From the NCBI RefSeq assembly GCF_029227915.1, contig NC_079875.1, positions 13,327,001 through 13,391,000 of the forward strand: DNA of 64,000 nt, read 5' to 3'. Numbering within the stretch: position 1 is the stretch's first letter; each line of letters opens with the position of its first letter. The translations under genes were made by a program, and so were the position numbers. This document shows positions 49,308 to 61,053 of the stretch, piece after piece. Source of the DNA: Hydractinia symbiolongicarpus. Its lineage: Eukaryota > Cnidaria > Hydrozoa > Anthoathecata > Hydractiniidae. The notes beneath the pieces are model-generated. The model saw only the letters and a list, made by a program, of their open reading frames with translations, was not told where the DNA came from and did no database searches.

Positions 49308-51639
49308 AAATACTTTTAAGAACTTCAATTCTCATTTTTCAAGTATTCTATTCCAAAAAATATACTTTTCTCATTCATAACAAGTAATCGGTTGCGTTTG
49401 TGTCTGAGAATTGATTTGCATCTGTGATGCTAGCCTTCTTTGTATCGGCGCTCGGTTTTTCGTGTCGCATTTACATGAAACATTTTCGGAGATATTACAA
49501 CATTTTTTTTATAAAGAAAATGTATGAAATTATAAATGTACGATTATTTATCAATGTTGTTTCTTTATGTCTTGATATCTGTGCTCTTATATCGACCTTG
49601 CTGAAAAATAATTAAAAAATATGACCTGGGAACGTTTATTTGTTTCGCGTATTACTGCATTACCTTGTCAACGTAGTGGTTGGACAATCAGTTAACCATT
49701 ACAAGATTCATATTGAGACTTCTAAATTCGCCATAATCAGTTATACAAGTCCAGGCATAATATAGAAAAAGGCCGTTTCTCGATATGACCAAGAGGGGCT
49801 GATGGGTTGCAAAGATTTTACTTTGGCAGGGGTGTAGGACTGACTGCCCCATAATGCACCTCCGCATTATGGAGCAATCCTCTCTATTACCCGGATACTT
49901 CTGAAATATTGTTAAATCTAAGCGTGGTGACGTAAAGCAAAAAAAATTGTCCTTTTACGGATTGTCCCATAAAAATATAACATCGTGGGTATAAACCTTT
50001 GTGGGTGGAGTAAAGGGCGGTTTCTATTACATGTGTTGGGTTAATGTTGTAGAACATACAGTCACGACTTTATTGAATATTAGTCAATAATCAACCTCGG
50101 GACTTTTTGTCTTTTTTTATAAAAAAATAGCCTGGAGTCGAGGTAGGTCAAAAAGATCCGTTGAGACCTAAATGCATCCTGGTCAGGCCCCAAGTTGATG
50201 TTTTACACATAAATGCGTACTATATTCAAACTTAATTTAAGCAAAAATTCTTCAGGAATAAAAAAATTGCAAGTATTTTGTGATATGCTTCCGGCGTACT
50301 AATTAGCCACCTGCATTGGGTTTTACTACTGCCCATAATATGCAGTGTTGTTATTCAGCGACGCCGAAAATCATCTCTTATCATCAAAGTCATCTCTCAT
50401 ATCAAAAACGTAAAAAACCTCAAGACGTTGGTGACAGGGTCATTTCTATATCGGAATGGCGAGATCACGATCAGAAACAAGAAAGTCGTGGGACGAAGTT
50501 GGATGACTTTGAGCAAGAGGTTAGCGTTGGTGTAAATGATTTCAAAATGCAAAACCAAAGTGAGAGAAACGATATTGCGTGGTAAAAAAGCTCTGATAAC
50601 ACCTAATAAGAAGGAGCCAGAAACACGAATTATGCTCATCCCTATCAGCGTTTCTAAGGTTTTCCTTCCTTATAGTTTCTGACTTGCGGCGTAACAAACT
50701 TGAGAACCTCAGGCGACGAAAGTTGCATAACATCGCAGGGCTTATTTACAATTATCAACAATATGTAATGAAACTGGCGGTTGATTTTAAATTTAACCGC
50801 CACAAGTGACCACATTGGTTGTTTCTATATTATGTCCCGCATTTTGAACTTGTCAAAGTTCACTTGTCAGTCTTTAGGTAATTTGGTTAAGTCTTTAAAA
50901 AAGCTAATTGTTGCTGACGTAATGTGCCGCGACTTTGATTATTTCGTTGTGCGGGCTCGCCAAAGAATTCCGCACTAGCGAATATTTTACACGCTTTCTA
51001 TCTAGCCTGGTCGGCTGTAGAGTAGTGATCACTTCACCTTTTTATCCATATTTAGAGAATGACTCCTTTGGTTTATTTATTATTAATTTTGTTTATCTTT
51101 TATGATTGTGTTGTTGTATTTTCCCGAGGTTGCTTTACTTACTATTATACAGAATAGGGCGTAAAATGTAGTTTTAGATCACGATCACCTCCTAAGCTTT
51201 CTTGTTTTGTAATATGACAGAAGGCAACAAAAATAAGCGTGTTCAAAAATAGCTTTGAGGAGATTTAAGATTTTTTACTTTTTTGTTGTTGCGAAATTAT
51301 AGCGGATAGAAAAAGTAATGTGGGTGGCGGTAAGAGCACTTTATCACACGCCCATCCGTGCAAATATCCATCTTGCATATTGGATTTTTGCTGTCTTTGC
51401 AGTTTTCTTTCACAAAAGTCATTGTTGTAAAACACGACAAGAAAGAGGAGGGTGACTAGTTTTTATAGTTTTTGTGGCTCAAACAACAGAGTTGGCAGTT
51501 TGGTAGGGTTATATATTATATGTTTTTTGATATTTTATTTATTCAGATCATTGATCAATATATACTAAGGGCTGTAGAACGGAAACAGGTCCCCTCTAAG
51601 TTGTGTTGCTCCAAGTTCTAGGATAGTTAGCTAGCCTCA

Positions 51640-51950
51640 CAAATATCGAGGGATCGAGGGATATACCCTGTCTATTATTTCCAGGAGAGGCCATGGTTTT
51701 GATGGGAAGACCTGGAGTATTTAATGCTCTCTTTGAGTTACGCAAACTCAATTAGGGTCAGCGCTCTGCCAGACAACTCCCTGCCACACCCATTGGCCCA
51801 CGCTGTGAGCCATCTCCATAATTTCCCTCAAATGGCTTGGTTAACCCGGGACTATGGTAATATTCAATTGCCCATATTGAATCGCCGCGAAGGGGAATTG
51901 AACCCTGGTCTCCCGCACAAAGTACGAGAGTGTTAACCATTAAACTACAG
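51640..51950 (-). mobile_element. tRNA-derived SINE, minus strand
   Basis: Read on the minus strand from about 51950: a tRNA-like head with GTAGTTTAATGGTTAACAC (box A region) and GGTTCAATTCC (box B), a unique middle, then CTCCTGGAAATAATAGACAG and GGTATATCCCTCGA. The last phrases match the 3' core of the SINE at 35082-35280 although the tRNA heads differ. Exact ends and target-site duplications were not resolved. Confidence 0.7.
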
Positions 51951-52641
51951 TGCCAACAAAGGCAGGAGGAGGCAGCATTTATTTGCTGCTCCAACACACT
52001 AGGTCTTTAGGTCTTTACCTGTGACTGTTATATCTAAAACGCACTTACATTTGTACAGGTGTCCTAAAATAAAAAACAGAAGGCGCTAGGAGAAATGGAA
52101 TGAGTTAGGCTTCATTAGCAGGGTTTCGAAGAACAGTCTCGTTTCCAAAGTCCATATTATTGCTATGCCAAATTATTGGAAAGGATTTTCTTAGGTTAAA
52201 ATTAGATTTAGATCGGGGCATAAAAAAATTTTGAGTCTATTAATATATTAACTTTCAGTGAGTAAATCAATATATCTAGCACCTGATTTTAGGACTACTG
52301 GCATGTCACTTCCCTTTCTTCTTACAGTCTAAACTGTAAGAAAAAAGGGAATTGAGATGGCAGGTAGCTAGGTATTATTACAATAGAAGTTATCTACACT
52401 CGATATTAGTTCAAAGCTTCAAAAATGTCTCTGTAGAAAGAAATGGGCTGAAAAAGACCCTTCTTCAGCAAGCTTCCACATTTTTCTGCCTGCCACACAG
52501 TTGTTAGAGCAAGAAGTAAATAGTAGAAAAATAAATACTTTTTGTAGATAGACAAGTTTCAGAAGTTTTATTTTGCTTGATAAACTGGGTGCACAGTTAT
52601 TGTCTTCTCGTTACTACTAGCAAAGTTATTAGCCTACAGTA

Positions 52642-53614
52642 CAGCCCTTGAAATTAGCGTCGGCATTCGGCACTGCCGACGTAAAATACGAAGATACCGC
52701 TGTTGCGTCGGCAAAAAAATTACCGACATAATTTTGTTGTGAAATTTTTAAATAACAATAATTTTGGTTTTGTTTAAGCTTCTTTCACTCAATGCCACTA
52801 CAAAATAATTAAATTCGATTTTCATTAAGTTAGGCCATTAGGCTGAACTAAAGCGTCACCAAAATCAAAAAGCTTATGAATGCCTAAATTAAAAATGGTC
52901 GGTGTTATTATGAAGAACGTAAGGTATAGAGAACATTGCGCACCCATGCAAGTTAAATATAACCAGAACATAGGAGAGGTTAGGTGTTGTGTACCTTAAT
53001 ACAGCTTTCGGAAGAATGTTCTCGTGATGTATTACCAAAGAAAAAAAATTGTTGAATAAAGTTTAAAAAACTCTTTTAAAAGGGGAAAGTGAAATCAAAT
53101 ATGTTTAATAATAATCGAAAAAATTGTATATCATATTAAAAAGAAGTCCAGAAGTTCTTTCTCCCACACAACACAGCATGCAATAAGTCAGCCCTGCCCT
53201 CGGTTTTGTGAGAAGAGATGTTCTGCGAAGACTCTAACAATTAAGTCTCCTGTACAGTTTTGCTTCATGTTAAACTGTGCTGGTGACAAGCATTTTTGAA
53301 GCATGTCACCGGCGACTTCTGCGATATACAACCTAATGATGCTCTAACCTAATGAATTTATCTCGAAACATAAAAAGCCAGTTAGTTCACCATCCGGAAG
53401 TTATGCCAATTCCCGTTTTTCACTGTCTTAGGAGATCAATGTATCAAAATTATGAGAGGTCTACCTCTAATAAAACGTGAATGACAAAAGTTATTGCAAG
53501 CTAAAAAAATTCACTAAAAAAATTGCCGACGCAATGCCAACGCAAATCAGTTGAAATGTATCTCACGTCGGCAGTTTTATTGCCGACGTAAAAAAATTCT
53601 AATTTCAAGGGCTG
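52642..53614. mobile_element. hAT-like non-autonomous element with GCCGACGT subterminal repeats
   Basis: Terminal repeats CAGCCCTTGAAATTAG (left) and inverse CAGCCCTTGAAATTAG (right) are identical, with flanking CAGTA at 52637-52641 and 53615-53619 as a 5-bp duplication. ACGTCGGC/GCCGACGT-type words cluster at both ends in both orientations. The interior at about 52900-53095 matches the inverse of about 13495-13665 inside another hAT-like element. No transposase is encoded. Confidence 0.8.
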
Positions 53615-53930
53615 CAGTACTGTGAAAAGGTATGTTAACATCTTGTTTCTTGTTAATTTCATGTTACGCACGAACCACAATAGCCCACGATGCATATTTT
53701 TTTAACAATCGTGGACCTCACGATCATGTTTCGTGGACTACACGAACAAAAAACTAAACATTACATCGTGGCGTCCAAGATAGATAACTTCTATTGGAAA
53801 ACAACAAAGGCTGTATTAGTTCATCAATTAAATCAAAAACTGACAGCAAAAAAATAAATTAACACTTGTTTTAATTCGTTGTAATAATAAAGCCAGCTTT
53901 ATGATAGATTTTAATCGTTCGTGAATCAAA

Positions 53931-54175
53931 ATGCGATGTAAAAAAATATTTCTATCGCCGTTCTTCTTTCTTAAACTTTTGAAATGCGATCTAAAACAGC
54001 ATTTCTATCACCACTTTTCATTCTTAAATTTTTAAAATGCAATCTAAGAAAGCATTTCTATCGCCGCTCTTCGTTTATAAACTTTTAAAATGCGATCTAA
54101 AAAAACATTTCTATCGTGGCTTTTCGTTTATAAACTTTTAAAATGCGATCTAAGAAAACATTTCTATCGCCGCAG
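53931..54175. repeat. 53-bp tandem repeat, about 4.6 units
   Basis: ATGCGAT or its variant ATGCAAT starts units at 53931, 53984, 54037, 54090 and 54143, exactly 53 bp apart. Each unit continues with CTAAAAAA, CATTTCTATCGCCG, TTCG and TTAAACTTTTAAA. It lies inside the TA-flanked element at 52637-54508. Confidence 0.92.
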
Positions 54176-54510
54176 ACAAATTTAACTTTTCTAGACAAAT
54201 GACATTTCGTAAAAATACAATTGCGTCCATGATGAAAAAGTACGAATATGCTTTTTTAACTTGATAAAACCTGTAACTTTAATAATAGACTTTTTTAAAA
54301 AGAAAAAAAAATTAAATTATACTGGCTATAAAAATCGTAGAGCTCGCGAAAATAATTGTGGGACACACAATCCTTCGTGGAGATAATAATATTAGCGTAG
54401 TGGCCCCGATAAAATGCTTGAATGTTTGTTATACATAAAGACCAAGATTTTATTGTGGTTCGTGTACACCATGCTCGTTACACGAACACAAACCTTTTTA
54501 CAGTACTGTA

Positions 54511-55999
54511 TCATGGTAGTACAATTTTGCCACTTTACCGAAGCGCTTCATGTTGCACCATCATGTTGTAGCTTATTTGGAGATTAAACATTGCTGGGCA
54601 TTGACAATTAAAAATGAAGTTAAATCCTAACTTCCTGTATAGTACAGATGACCTGGAACAAATAGGCCTGAAGTGGTACAATTTTGCCAGCATGGGTTTT
54701 GTGAAAATGAAGCAAGATATTCTGGGTAATCAGTGTAACTTAGCTTGATACTATTTTCTATTGCCTAGGTAATAAAATCGGGCTTGCAAAGTAAATCTCC
54801 TTAGATCTATTTAAATAAAATCTGGCCAAATTGTACCACCCTTTGAGGAAGTAAGGATAGACAAATCACAAGTCTGGAAAAGATACGATGTAGCTGTCCA
54901 TGGAAATTTGCTTCACTTATCCAAACCTTATTAAAGATGGATCCATAGAAGAGGAGTACCTTTACCTCTCCTTTCCTGATTTTCCATTAATTAACCAATG
55001 TTTTTGTTTTCTATTTGTTTGCTTGTCTGTTTGGTTAAAAATATGGGTGGACCCGGAACGACAGTTAGAAAGTTGAGGCAATTAAATCTCAAGGTCTGTG
55101 TCAATTTTTGTATATCCAAGGATGAACTATATGTGCAGCACCAATGAAAGGGAAAAAGCCCTGGAAATGAAATGGAGGATCAGGTTCAATTTCAAATGCT
55201 GCTTGTGTAGTAAACTTTTAAAATGTTTTCACATTAAATAGGGATAAAATGAACATAAACTTTTTTACCATATTACTAACAAAATCACAATAAAACTATA
55301 TGGCATGCTTTGGTCTTGATTCACAATGCAGCAACCTCTAATTTGATGAATCTAACAAGTTCCAATGGTCGTAATGCAAGGGATAAACATTGTTTTCCTG
55401 CATTTTTGATTTGTTATGTTTTTAATGAATAATGAGTGACAACATCTCCAATTCATCCTGTCTACCTATGTTGAATTTTACAATAATAAAGCAGAAAAGA
55501 TATTTTTTGTTCTCCACATCAAATTATAAGAAACTCTGTTTAGATTCAAGGACATTGTAAACTTTTATTTACAAAAGTACTGTAAAATAATTATAACAAC
55601 CAAAGGACTATATGTATCCCAAAACAATCCCTGGCATTCATAACCTAATGATAAGATAAAAATAAAACATATGTTTTTAAAGCATATTTCGTTAATAAAA
55701 GGACAAGTTTGCGTCAATATATGCCTTTAATGCTTAGCCAAAAAAATAAATTTTCTCTTTCATTTACAACAAAAGAGAAACAGTAGAAAAATGTAACTGT
55801 ATAAGAAGAAAAGAAAACTGTGTCCTTTATGTGGTGTATTGTTCTTTTCATTTGATAAATACTTTTGAATTATCCAGCTTTTTAGCTTCTTGATTTTAGC
55901 ACACAATTAAATTTCTCAAAATCTGTTACTCTAAAAATACTAATTTTTTTAGGAAACAGAAATCTCATATGTTTAAAATGCATTTCTATATTCCCACTG
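54511..55999. other. intergenic, nothing recognised
   Basis: AT-rich sequence with no ORF, RNA gene or repeat I can support. Confidence 0.5.
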
Positions 56000-56968
56000 T
56001 AAAGTTTTGGGAAGACAATGCGATTTTTTCATTTGCATGCAATGCGATTTTGTTGCATTGCACCCGGATGAAAAAGTCACATCGTCGAGCCGGGTAAAAT
56101 GATGGAATTTTTTTCGTGTAATGCGATTAAATTCGTCAAAAAAATTGTTGCACGAAAACAAATCAATTTAATTTCTTGCAACATTTTTTTGAATGTTGCA
56201 GACAAGATGCAGCAAAGTTTCAGCTTGTTACTTCGTCTGCCATGGTTTGCAACATTTTTTGCTGCATGATAATAATCTACTAATCAGAATACAGTATTTT
56301 CTCCAATCATTTTCTGGATAATGCTGAATAATCATAACGAAAAGTTCATAGTACAAGAATTGTTGTTGTTGTTGTTGGGAAGAAAAAAGACAGTTTATAT
56401 TCTTTATTTGACGGAAAGCATACAATAGAGGTACTTGAAAAGACTTTCCACTCTATCCGTACGTGGATGAGCAGAGAGATCAAAAAGGAGAATGGAAATG
56501 ACCCACAAAAGAAATAATGAAAATTTTATGAAGAGATGATATTTTTGAAGGAGGAAATTTCTACGGCGAAAAAAAAGCTCAATTTTGAAGCAGCTGATAT
56601 TGAGACAGTGATTAATTACTGTCAGTTAAATCCTCCTTTGTGGAATCATAATCTTGTAGAATACAGGAAACGTTTTCTACGAGATGCGCTTCTTGATAAA
56701 TGTGTAGAAGAATTGGATGACAGATACAGCAAGGATGAAATTAAACAACAATGGAACAACTATTTCTTCCTCTTTCTTCCTCATCTTCCTCGTCAAGTAA
56801 CAACGCTATGATAGCTGCTCTTTGCACAGCCATATTGAGTTAGTGAGTTAAGAAAGTGATAACTTTGTTGCACACGTGGCAAGACGAGAGCGACTTTTTG
56901 ACCTTGCAATGCAAAAAAATCCTATGGCATACGGATGAAAAAATCGCATCGTCTCCCCAAAGCTTTAG
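56000..56968. mobile_element. Harbinger-like element with MADF-domain ORF remnant
   Basis: The ends are inverted over about 55 bp: TAAAGTTTTGGGAAGACAAT on the left versus inverse TAAAGCTTTGGGGAGACGAT on the right, continuing GCGATTTTTTCAT and TGCATTGCA on both. ATGCGATTTT words repeat near each end. Inside, 56536-56811 (+) encodes a MADF-like domain. PIF/Harbinger elements typically carry a Myb/SANT or MADF protein beside the transposase; no DDE transposase is present here. Confidence 0.65.
56536..56811 (+). pseudogene. MADF/Myb-SANT-like ORF of a transposon
   Basis: 91 codons containing IETVINYCQLNPPLWNHNLV, then EYRKRFLRDALLDKCVEEL and a final KQQWNNYF. This is the MADF pattern: a helix, PPLW/PLYD, a charged turn, an alanine-rich helix and a W-containing third helix. 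Upstream in another register, 56430-56505 encodes RTWMSREIKKENGNDPQKK before two stops, so the original ORF was longer and is now broken. It lies between inverted ends and so is an element gene, not a host gene. Confidence 0.6.
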
Positions 56969-58107
56969 TCAACAGTATAAAAATTCTAGAGCTCATAAAC
57001 CAAAAGAAGAAAAATATTATGACACAGCTTTTTTAGGCTTTAAAATATTTAATGAAAGATGATAGCTGCCCTGGCATGTAATTTTTTATGTGCGCTTGTA
57101 TGTCAAAGGGCTTCGACTAGCTTAACTTGAGAATTCTATAATTTTTTACTTGCTGCAAAAGAGCATAATAGTGTAGTTACAACAATACCACTGTAAATGT
57201 AAATGTAAGTTTGAATTTAAAAGCATGTTGTTGTGGTGCCATCTTCATTAGTATTTGGATTTACTTTCTCAAAACGCCAGCCTTTGTAATCATTCCTATA
57301 ATTAGTTAAGCTTGTGTTTTCAATTATTTGCCAACAGTAAAATCACGCACAAGAGATCTGTAAGCCTTGTGCGATCAAACACACAAAAAAAGAAATAAAG
57401 AATATAACAACGAAAAATAAATTGTTATGTTAACAACATCATTAAAAACAGTTTTTCACCACTTTTACTTAAATTAAAACACCATCGAAATGCTAAAATT
57501 GATTTAATTAAATGTCTTTTTTTTTCTGCATCTAACGGTAATATTTTTGATGCATAATATTTTATAGCATTTATTTATTTTATTAAAATAAATTGTTTTT
57601 TCTAATAAATAAGAAATTATTAAAAGTTATAAAAATTTAGAAAACCTATTCACTTTACTGTTTTGTTTTAAATTTTGGGATAGCTAAAACATAAAGGCAC
57701 AAAAAAAGCTGCAACAAAACACAACACAGATAAATGGTAAATTATCTTTAACAGTTTTTGACAATTTCCTTGGAAAGAGTTTAAAAACAATATTGAATTA
57801 TCAGGAAATAAATAATGAGACGGTACAATATAAATTCTGTGATTTGCAAAATTATTGGATTGTTTTTAGAATTTAGAAATTAAAAATTAACCAAAAGAGG
57901 TTACGTAATAGTTTTCACTTGGCATAGATACTATAGCTGTTCAAGTTGTGAATAATTATAATTATTGTTTGTTTGTTTGTTTGTTTGTTTGTTTGTTTGT
58001 TTGTTTGTTTGAGTTACATCAAGTGGACCAAGCAGGTGCAAATAGAATTATCATTTGTGTAAATCTCTCACCAATTATTTTTTTTACTTTAGATACATTA
58101 GTTAAAG
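56969..58107. other. upstream region of FDPS
   Basis: AT-rich. It contains an 11-unit GTTT microsatellite (57967-58010). A splice acceptor (TTTACTTTAG) ends at about 58092, 16 bases before the FDPS ATG, so the 5' UTR is spliced and its first exon and promoter lie further upstream. Confidence 0.5.
57967..58010. repeat. (GTTT)11 microsatellite
   Basis: Eleven perfect GTTT units in the intron immediately upstream of the FDPS coding exon, about 100 bp before the ATG. Likely length-polymorphic. Confidence 0.97.
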
Positions 58108-59175
58108 ATGGGCAGTAAAGCACTATTTGAAATGACAGATAAAATATTGAACTATAAAGAACAGTTTGATTCTTCGTTTAAAGAAATTGTTGATGAATTA
58201 GTAAAAGAAACTGAAAATAAGCCCGAATTAGCACCTGCAGCGAGCTGGTTACGCAAAGCTTTAAATTATAATACATTTGATGGGAAGAAGTCACGAGGCA
58301 TGATGGTCATTGGAACTGTGGATATTTTACGAGAGGGTAATCCATCCAAGGATGAAGTTAAGAAAGCAATAGTTCTTGGTTGGTGTGTAGAAATACTTCA
58401 AGCTTTGTTTTTAGTTGCAGATGACATAATGGACCGCTCCGAGTTAAGAAGAGGAAAACCATGTTGGTATAAAAAGTGTGGTCTGGTAGCTATTAATGAT
58501 ACGTATTTAATGGAACAAGCAATATTCCAGTTGATCGATAATCATTTCTCTGACCAGGCCTACATGTTTCAGTTGTATAAAGCGTTTCATAGCACAATTT
58601 ATTTAACAGCAATGGGACAGGGTCTTGACATGCTTGCTTCTGAACCGCCAGAGGGTAATTTTTCGATAGATTTGTTTACGGAAGAGAAGTACAAATCTAT
58701 TGTAAAGTACAAAACAGCATATTACTCATTTTACTTGCCGGTATCTCTTGGAATGCACATCGTTCAAGTGAAAGATAACGAAGTGTTTAAAGAGGCGGAA
58801 TTGATTTTACTCAAATTAGGTGAATTCTTTCAAATTCAGGATGATTACCTGGATTGTTACGGTGATCCTGCCATCATGGGAAAAGTTGGACGTGATATAG
58901 AAGACGGGAAGTGTTCTTGGTTGGTGGTGCAAGCATTAAAGAAAGTGAATGCTGAAGAAAAGAAAATCCTAGTCGATAATTACGGAAAAGATGTGGTAAA
59001 GTCTGTTGAGATAGTAAAGGAATTGTACCAGAAGTTAGATCTGCAAAGCGTATATGGTGAATACGAGGAAGAGAGTTATAAGAACTTGTGCAAATACATA
59101 ACTAATCACTCTGCCCACTTCCCTCAAGAACTGTTTTTGTTTTTGGTGAAAAAGATTTACAAACGAAACAAATAG
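58108..59175 (+). CDS. FDPS: farnesyl diphosphate synthase
   Basis: An intact 355-codon, intronless coding region. The enzyme condenses IPP with DMAPP and then GPP to give FPP, the cytosolic branch point to sterols, dolichol, ubiquinone and prenylated proteins. Seen: the GKxxRG-type IPP-binding site (GKKSRG, 59-64); the first Asp-rich motif DDIMD (105-109) followed by RRG (114-116); a KT.YYSFYLP helix (202-211); the second Asp-rich motif DDYLD (245-249) after GEFFQIQ; and the C-terminal tail KKIYKRNK, close to animal FPPS KRRK-type ends. Length matches animal FPPS. The two residues that set chain length are Leu100 and Phe101, where vertebrates have Phe-Phe, so the product-limiting pocket differs at one position. 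The start is supported by the acceptor just upstream and by family length. No transit peptide is evident. Confidence 0.97.
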   Translation: MGSKALFEMTDKILNYKEQFDSSFKEIVDELVKETENKPELAPAASWLRKALNYNTFDGKKSRGMMVIGTVDILREGNPSKDEVKKAIVLGWCVEILQALFLVADDIMDRSELRRGKPCWYKKCGLVAINDTYLMEQAIFQLIDNHFSDQAYMFQLYKAFHSTIYLTAMGQGLDMLASEPPEGNFSIDLFTEEKYKSIVKYKTAYYSFYLPVSLGMHIVQVKDNEVFKEAELILLKLGEFFQIQDDYLDCYGDPAIMGKVGRDIEDGKCSWLVVQALKKVNAEEKKILVDNYGKDVVKSVEIVKELYQKLDLQSVYGEYEEESYKNLCKYITNHSAHFPQELFLFLVKKIYKRNK

Positions 59176-60922
59176 GAGGCATGCATATAGATATATAGGT
59201 TTCTAGTTGTCAATTTATGTAAGGTCTTAGGTATATTATTTTTAAATTATATTCTTTTTTATCTGTTTTTTTCCTAAATGCATCAAAACTTTCATTTTAT
59301 GTTTTTTGGAAATCTTGTATTCTTCAGCATAGCCGTCTTTTTTTCCATGCGCCTTGCAACAAAATTTATATTTATTATAGATATTTTTTAATGTTGTGAT
59401 TGCTGTTCAGTTGTTTACTTTAGCAGTACTAGCTTTGTTGATGTTGTTTTGTGCAATATAGGTACAACAAAAGTATCTATATAAATGTTTAAATGCTAGA
59501 CCTTATGCTAAAATACTTTAAGATTATATACTGAAATGTAGCTAATGTTATAAAAATATTTACATTGAATGTTTATTTGACTAGGAAGTTTTATTTTACT
59601 CAAATTGGTGATTTGAATTCAAATTCAAATTAAAAGAAACATAGTTCAGCAATTTACCATATGTATTTTTTCTTGGTTTTAGTTTTATATACACATTTTT
59701 TTGAAAAACAATATTTAAGTTTATGTCTGCAGTCCTTCAGAAGAAGAATGCAGAGGTCAATGCACTAAAAAGCCTCAGCAGTGACTTTGACAGACATTGA
59801 CATTCTTAGCACTATTCTAGTTTTGAAAAATTTGTAAACTAAGCCAAGCAACATTGTCTCAACATTTGGTTACAGGATCTTGTTGTCTACTTTCGTGTGC
59901 CGATCTTGTGATGTTTAGCCATCTGATGCATCAAGATAACAAATGTTTTTGTATTAGTAGAATACTTTTCATAGGGTGTTCTTTGGTTAAAATAAATACC
60001 TGAAGAATTATATCACAGTGAGAAATTGAGTTTATGCTTTAGCAATTTTCTTTTTCAAATGAACCTCATGTAATTGCTTTAGTATTTCCTTTGACAATTG
60101 AAAAGTGCTAAAATGCTGAAGTAAAACTTTGAGACTGTTACATAATTTCGGGTGGGATGAAATTTATTTTGGTGTTCATTTTGCCGTCAAAATATTCATG
60201 TGTACACGATTTGCCTGAAACCACAATTTACCTGTGCTTGTGTATAGGGCTATCGTGCATATTTTTAAAGCCATTGCACATGTGTATAAGGTTGTGGCAG
60301 TTTGATATGAAAACTTCATGTAAACACTAAACATTTTTACAGTGGTTTGAAATCTCTGAAGACTAATGAATTTAAAAAAACTTGATGTTGTATTTACAGG
60401 TAGAGTCCCCACAAAGTTAATTCCCTTTATTCAATAGATGGCTTAACCTTGGAATTTCTTTATTTTTCTACTGCCTACCATTTCAATTTTGTGGATGGAA
60501 TTAGAACAAAAACAGAATATAAAAAATACTAACACACTATGAAATGATATTGCAACAAGTCTATTTAATAATCTGTAAAATTTTACCTTGTTTAAAACTC
60601 AATCTTTGTAATTTAATTTTTTTTACTTCAGCAAAAGAATTGCTGACTTGGTACTATTTACTTTTTCGTTTTGTAAACACATCAGCATTTGCGCCAGCAT
60701 TTGTCGGGTGCTGATGGGAATTACAAAGACTAAGCATTCCATGTCGTACCTAAAATTTATAATAAAACAAGGAAGCGCTTTATGTTTACACACATGTGTA
60801 TGTGCTGCAATAAAATTATGTACTGTTCAATATTTTGAAATTTAATCCTAAAGTCTAGTTTAGAAAATATATTGTGTTATATCATTTTTTCACCTTAGTT
60901 GCAACAAATAAAATTGTTTTAA
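59176..60922. other. FDPS 3' region and spacer
   Basis: FDPS 3' UTR and the spacer to the next gene. The two ORFs at 60176-60412 and 60648-60845 have no recognisable domain. An acceptor (CACCTTAG) ends at about 60898, so the next gene has a spliced 5' UTR. Confidence 0.5.
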
Positions 60923-61053
60923 ATGGGGCGTGATAAAAAAGATAAGAAAAAGAAAAAGAAGTCAAGAAGACACCCAGATAGCGATAGTGACAATAGTGAT
61001 GGCAAAGAAATATCTTATGAAGAAGAATTGGAGAAATTAAAAGAAGAACGAAG
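60923..61053 (+). CDS. first coding exon of a lysine-rich protein, partial
   Basis: ATG, then GRDKKDKKKKKKSRRHPDSD and SDNSDGKEISYEEELEKLK, ending EER with a GTAAAT donor in phase 2. The lysine/arginine block followed by an SDSDNSDG acidic-serine stretch and a Glu/Lys coiled segment is typical of nuclear RNA-processing proteins. The EEELEKLKEER run recalls splicing factor cactin, but this exon is too short and biased to prove it. The acceptor 25 bases upstream and the donor at its end support a real exon. No further exon could be recognised before the window ends; the next intron contains the ISL2EU element. Confidence 0.6.

Larger units (their letters stand above)
48456..52634. other. intergenic after GATAD2
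   Basis: Starts with the GATAD2 3' UTR. A MITE (48917-49307) and a SINE (about 51640-51950) are listed separately. The ORFs at 50316-50585 and 50397-50733 overlap on opposite strands and have no family. The rest is unassigned. Confidence 0.45.
52637..54508. mobile_element. TA-flanked element, CAGTACTGTGAAAAGGT ends, split by a second transposon
   Basis: The right terminal repeat (inverse CAGTACTGTAAAAAGGT, ending 54508) and the left terminal repeat CAGTACTGTGAAAAGGT (53615 onward) match. Further in, CGAACCACAATA (53670-53681) is inverse to TATTGTGGTTCG (54453-54464). The left end is split: its first bases CAGTA are at 52637-52641, followed by a 973-bp element and then CAGTA again. A flanking TA on each side (52635-52636, 54509-54510) fits a Tc1/mariner/pogo-type duplication. 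Without the insert the element is about 895 bp and contains the 53-bp tandem array. Confidence 0.72.

Noticed and set aside
50316-50733. Overlapping ORFs on both strands
   Set aside because: No recognisable domain, no splice sites of good quality and no neighbour that would use them.
51880-51950. Functional tRNA gene on the minus strand
   Set aside because: tRNA-like head only; the body shares the SINE core and no closed cloverleaf can be drawn.
53931-54175. CRISPR-like array
   Set aside because: The units are near-identical along their whole 53 bp with no unique spacers, and the DNA is eukaryotic.
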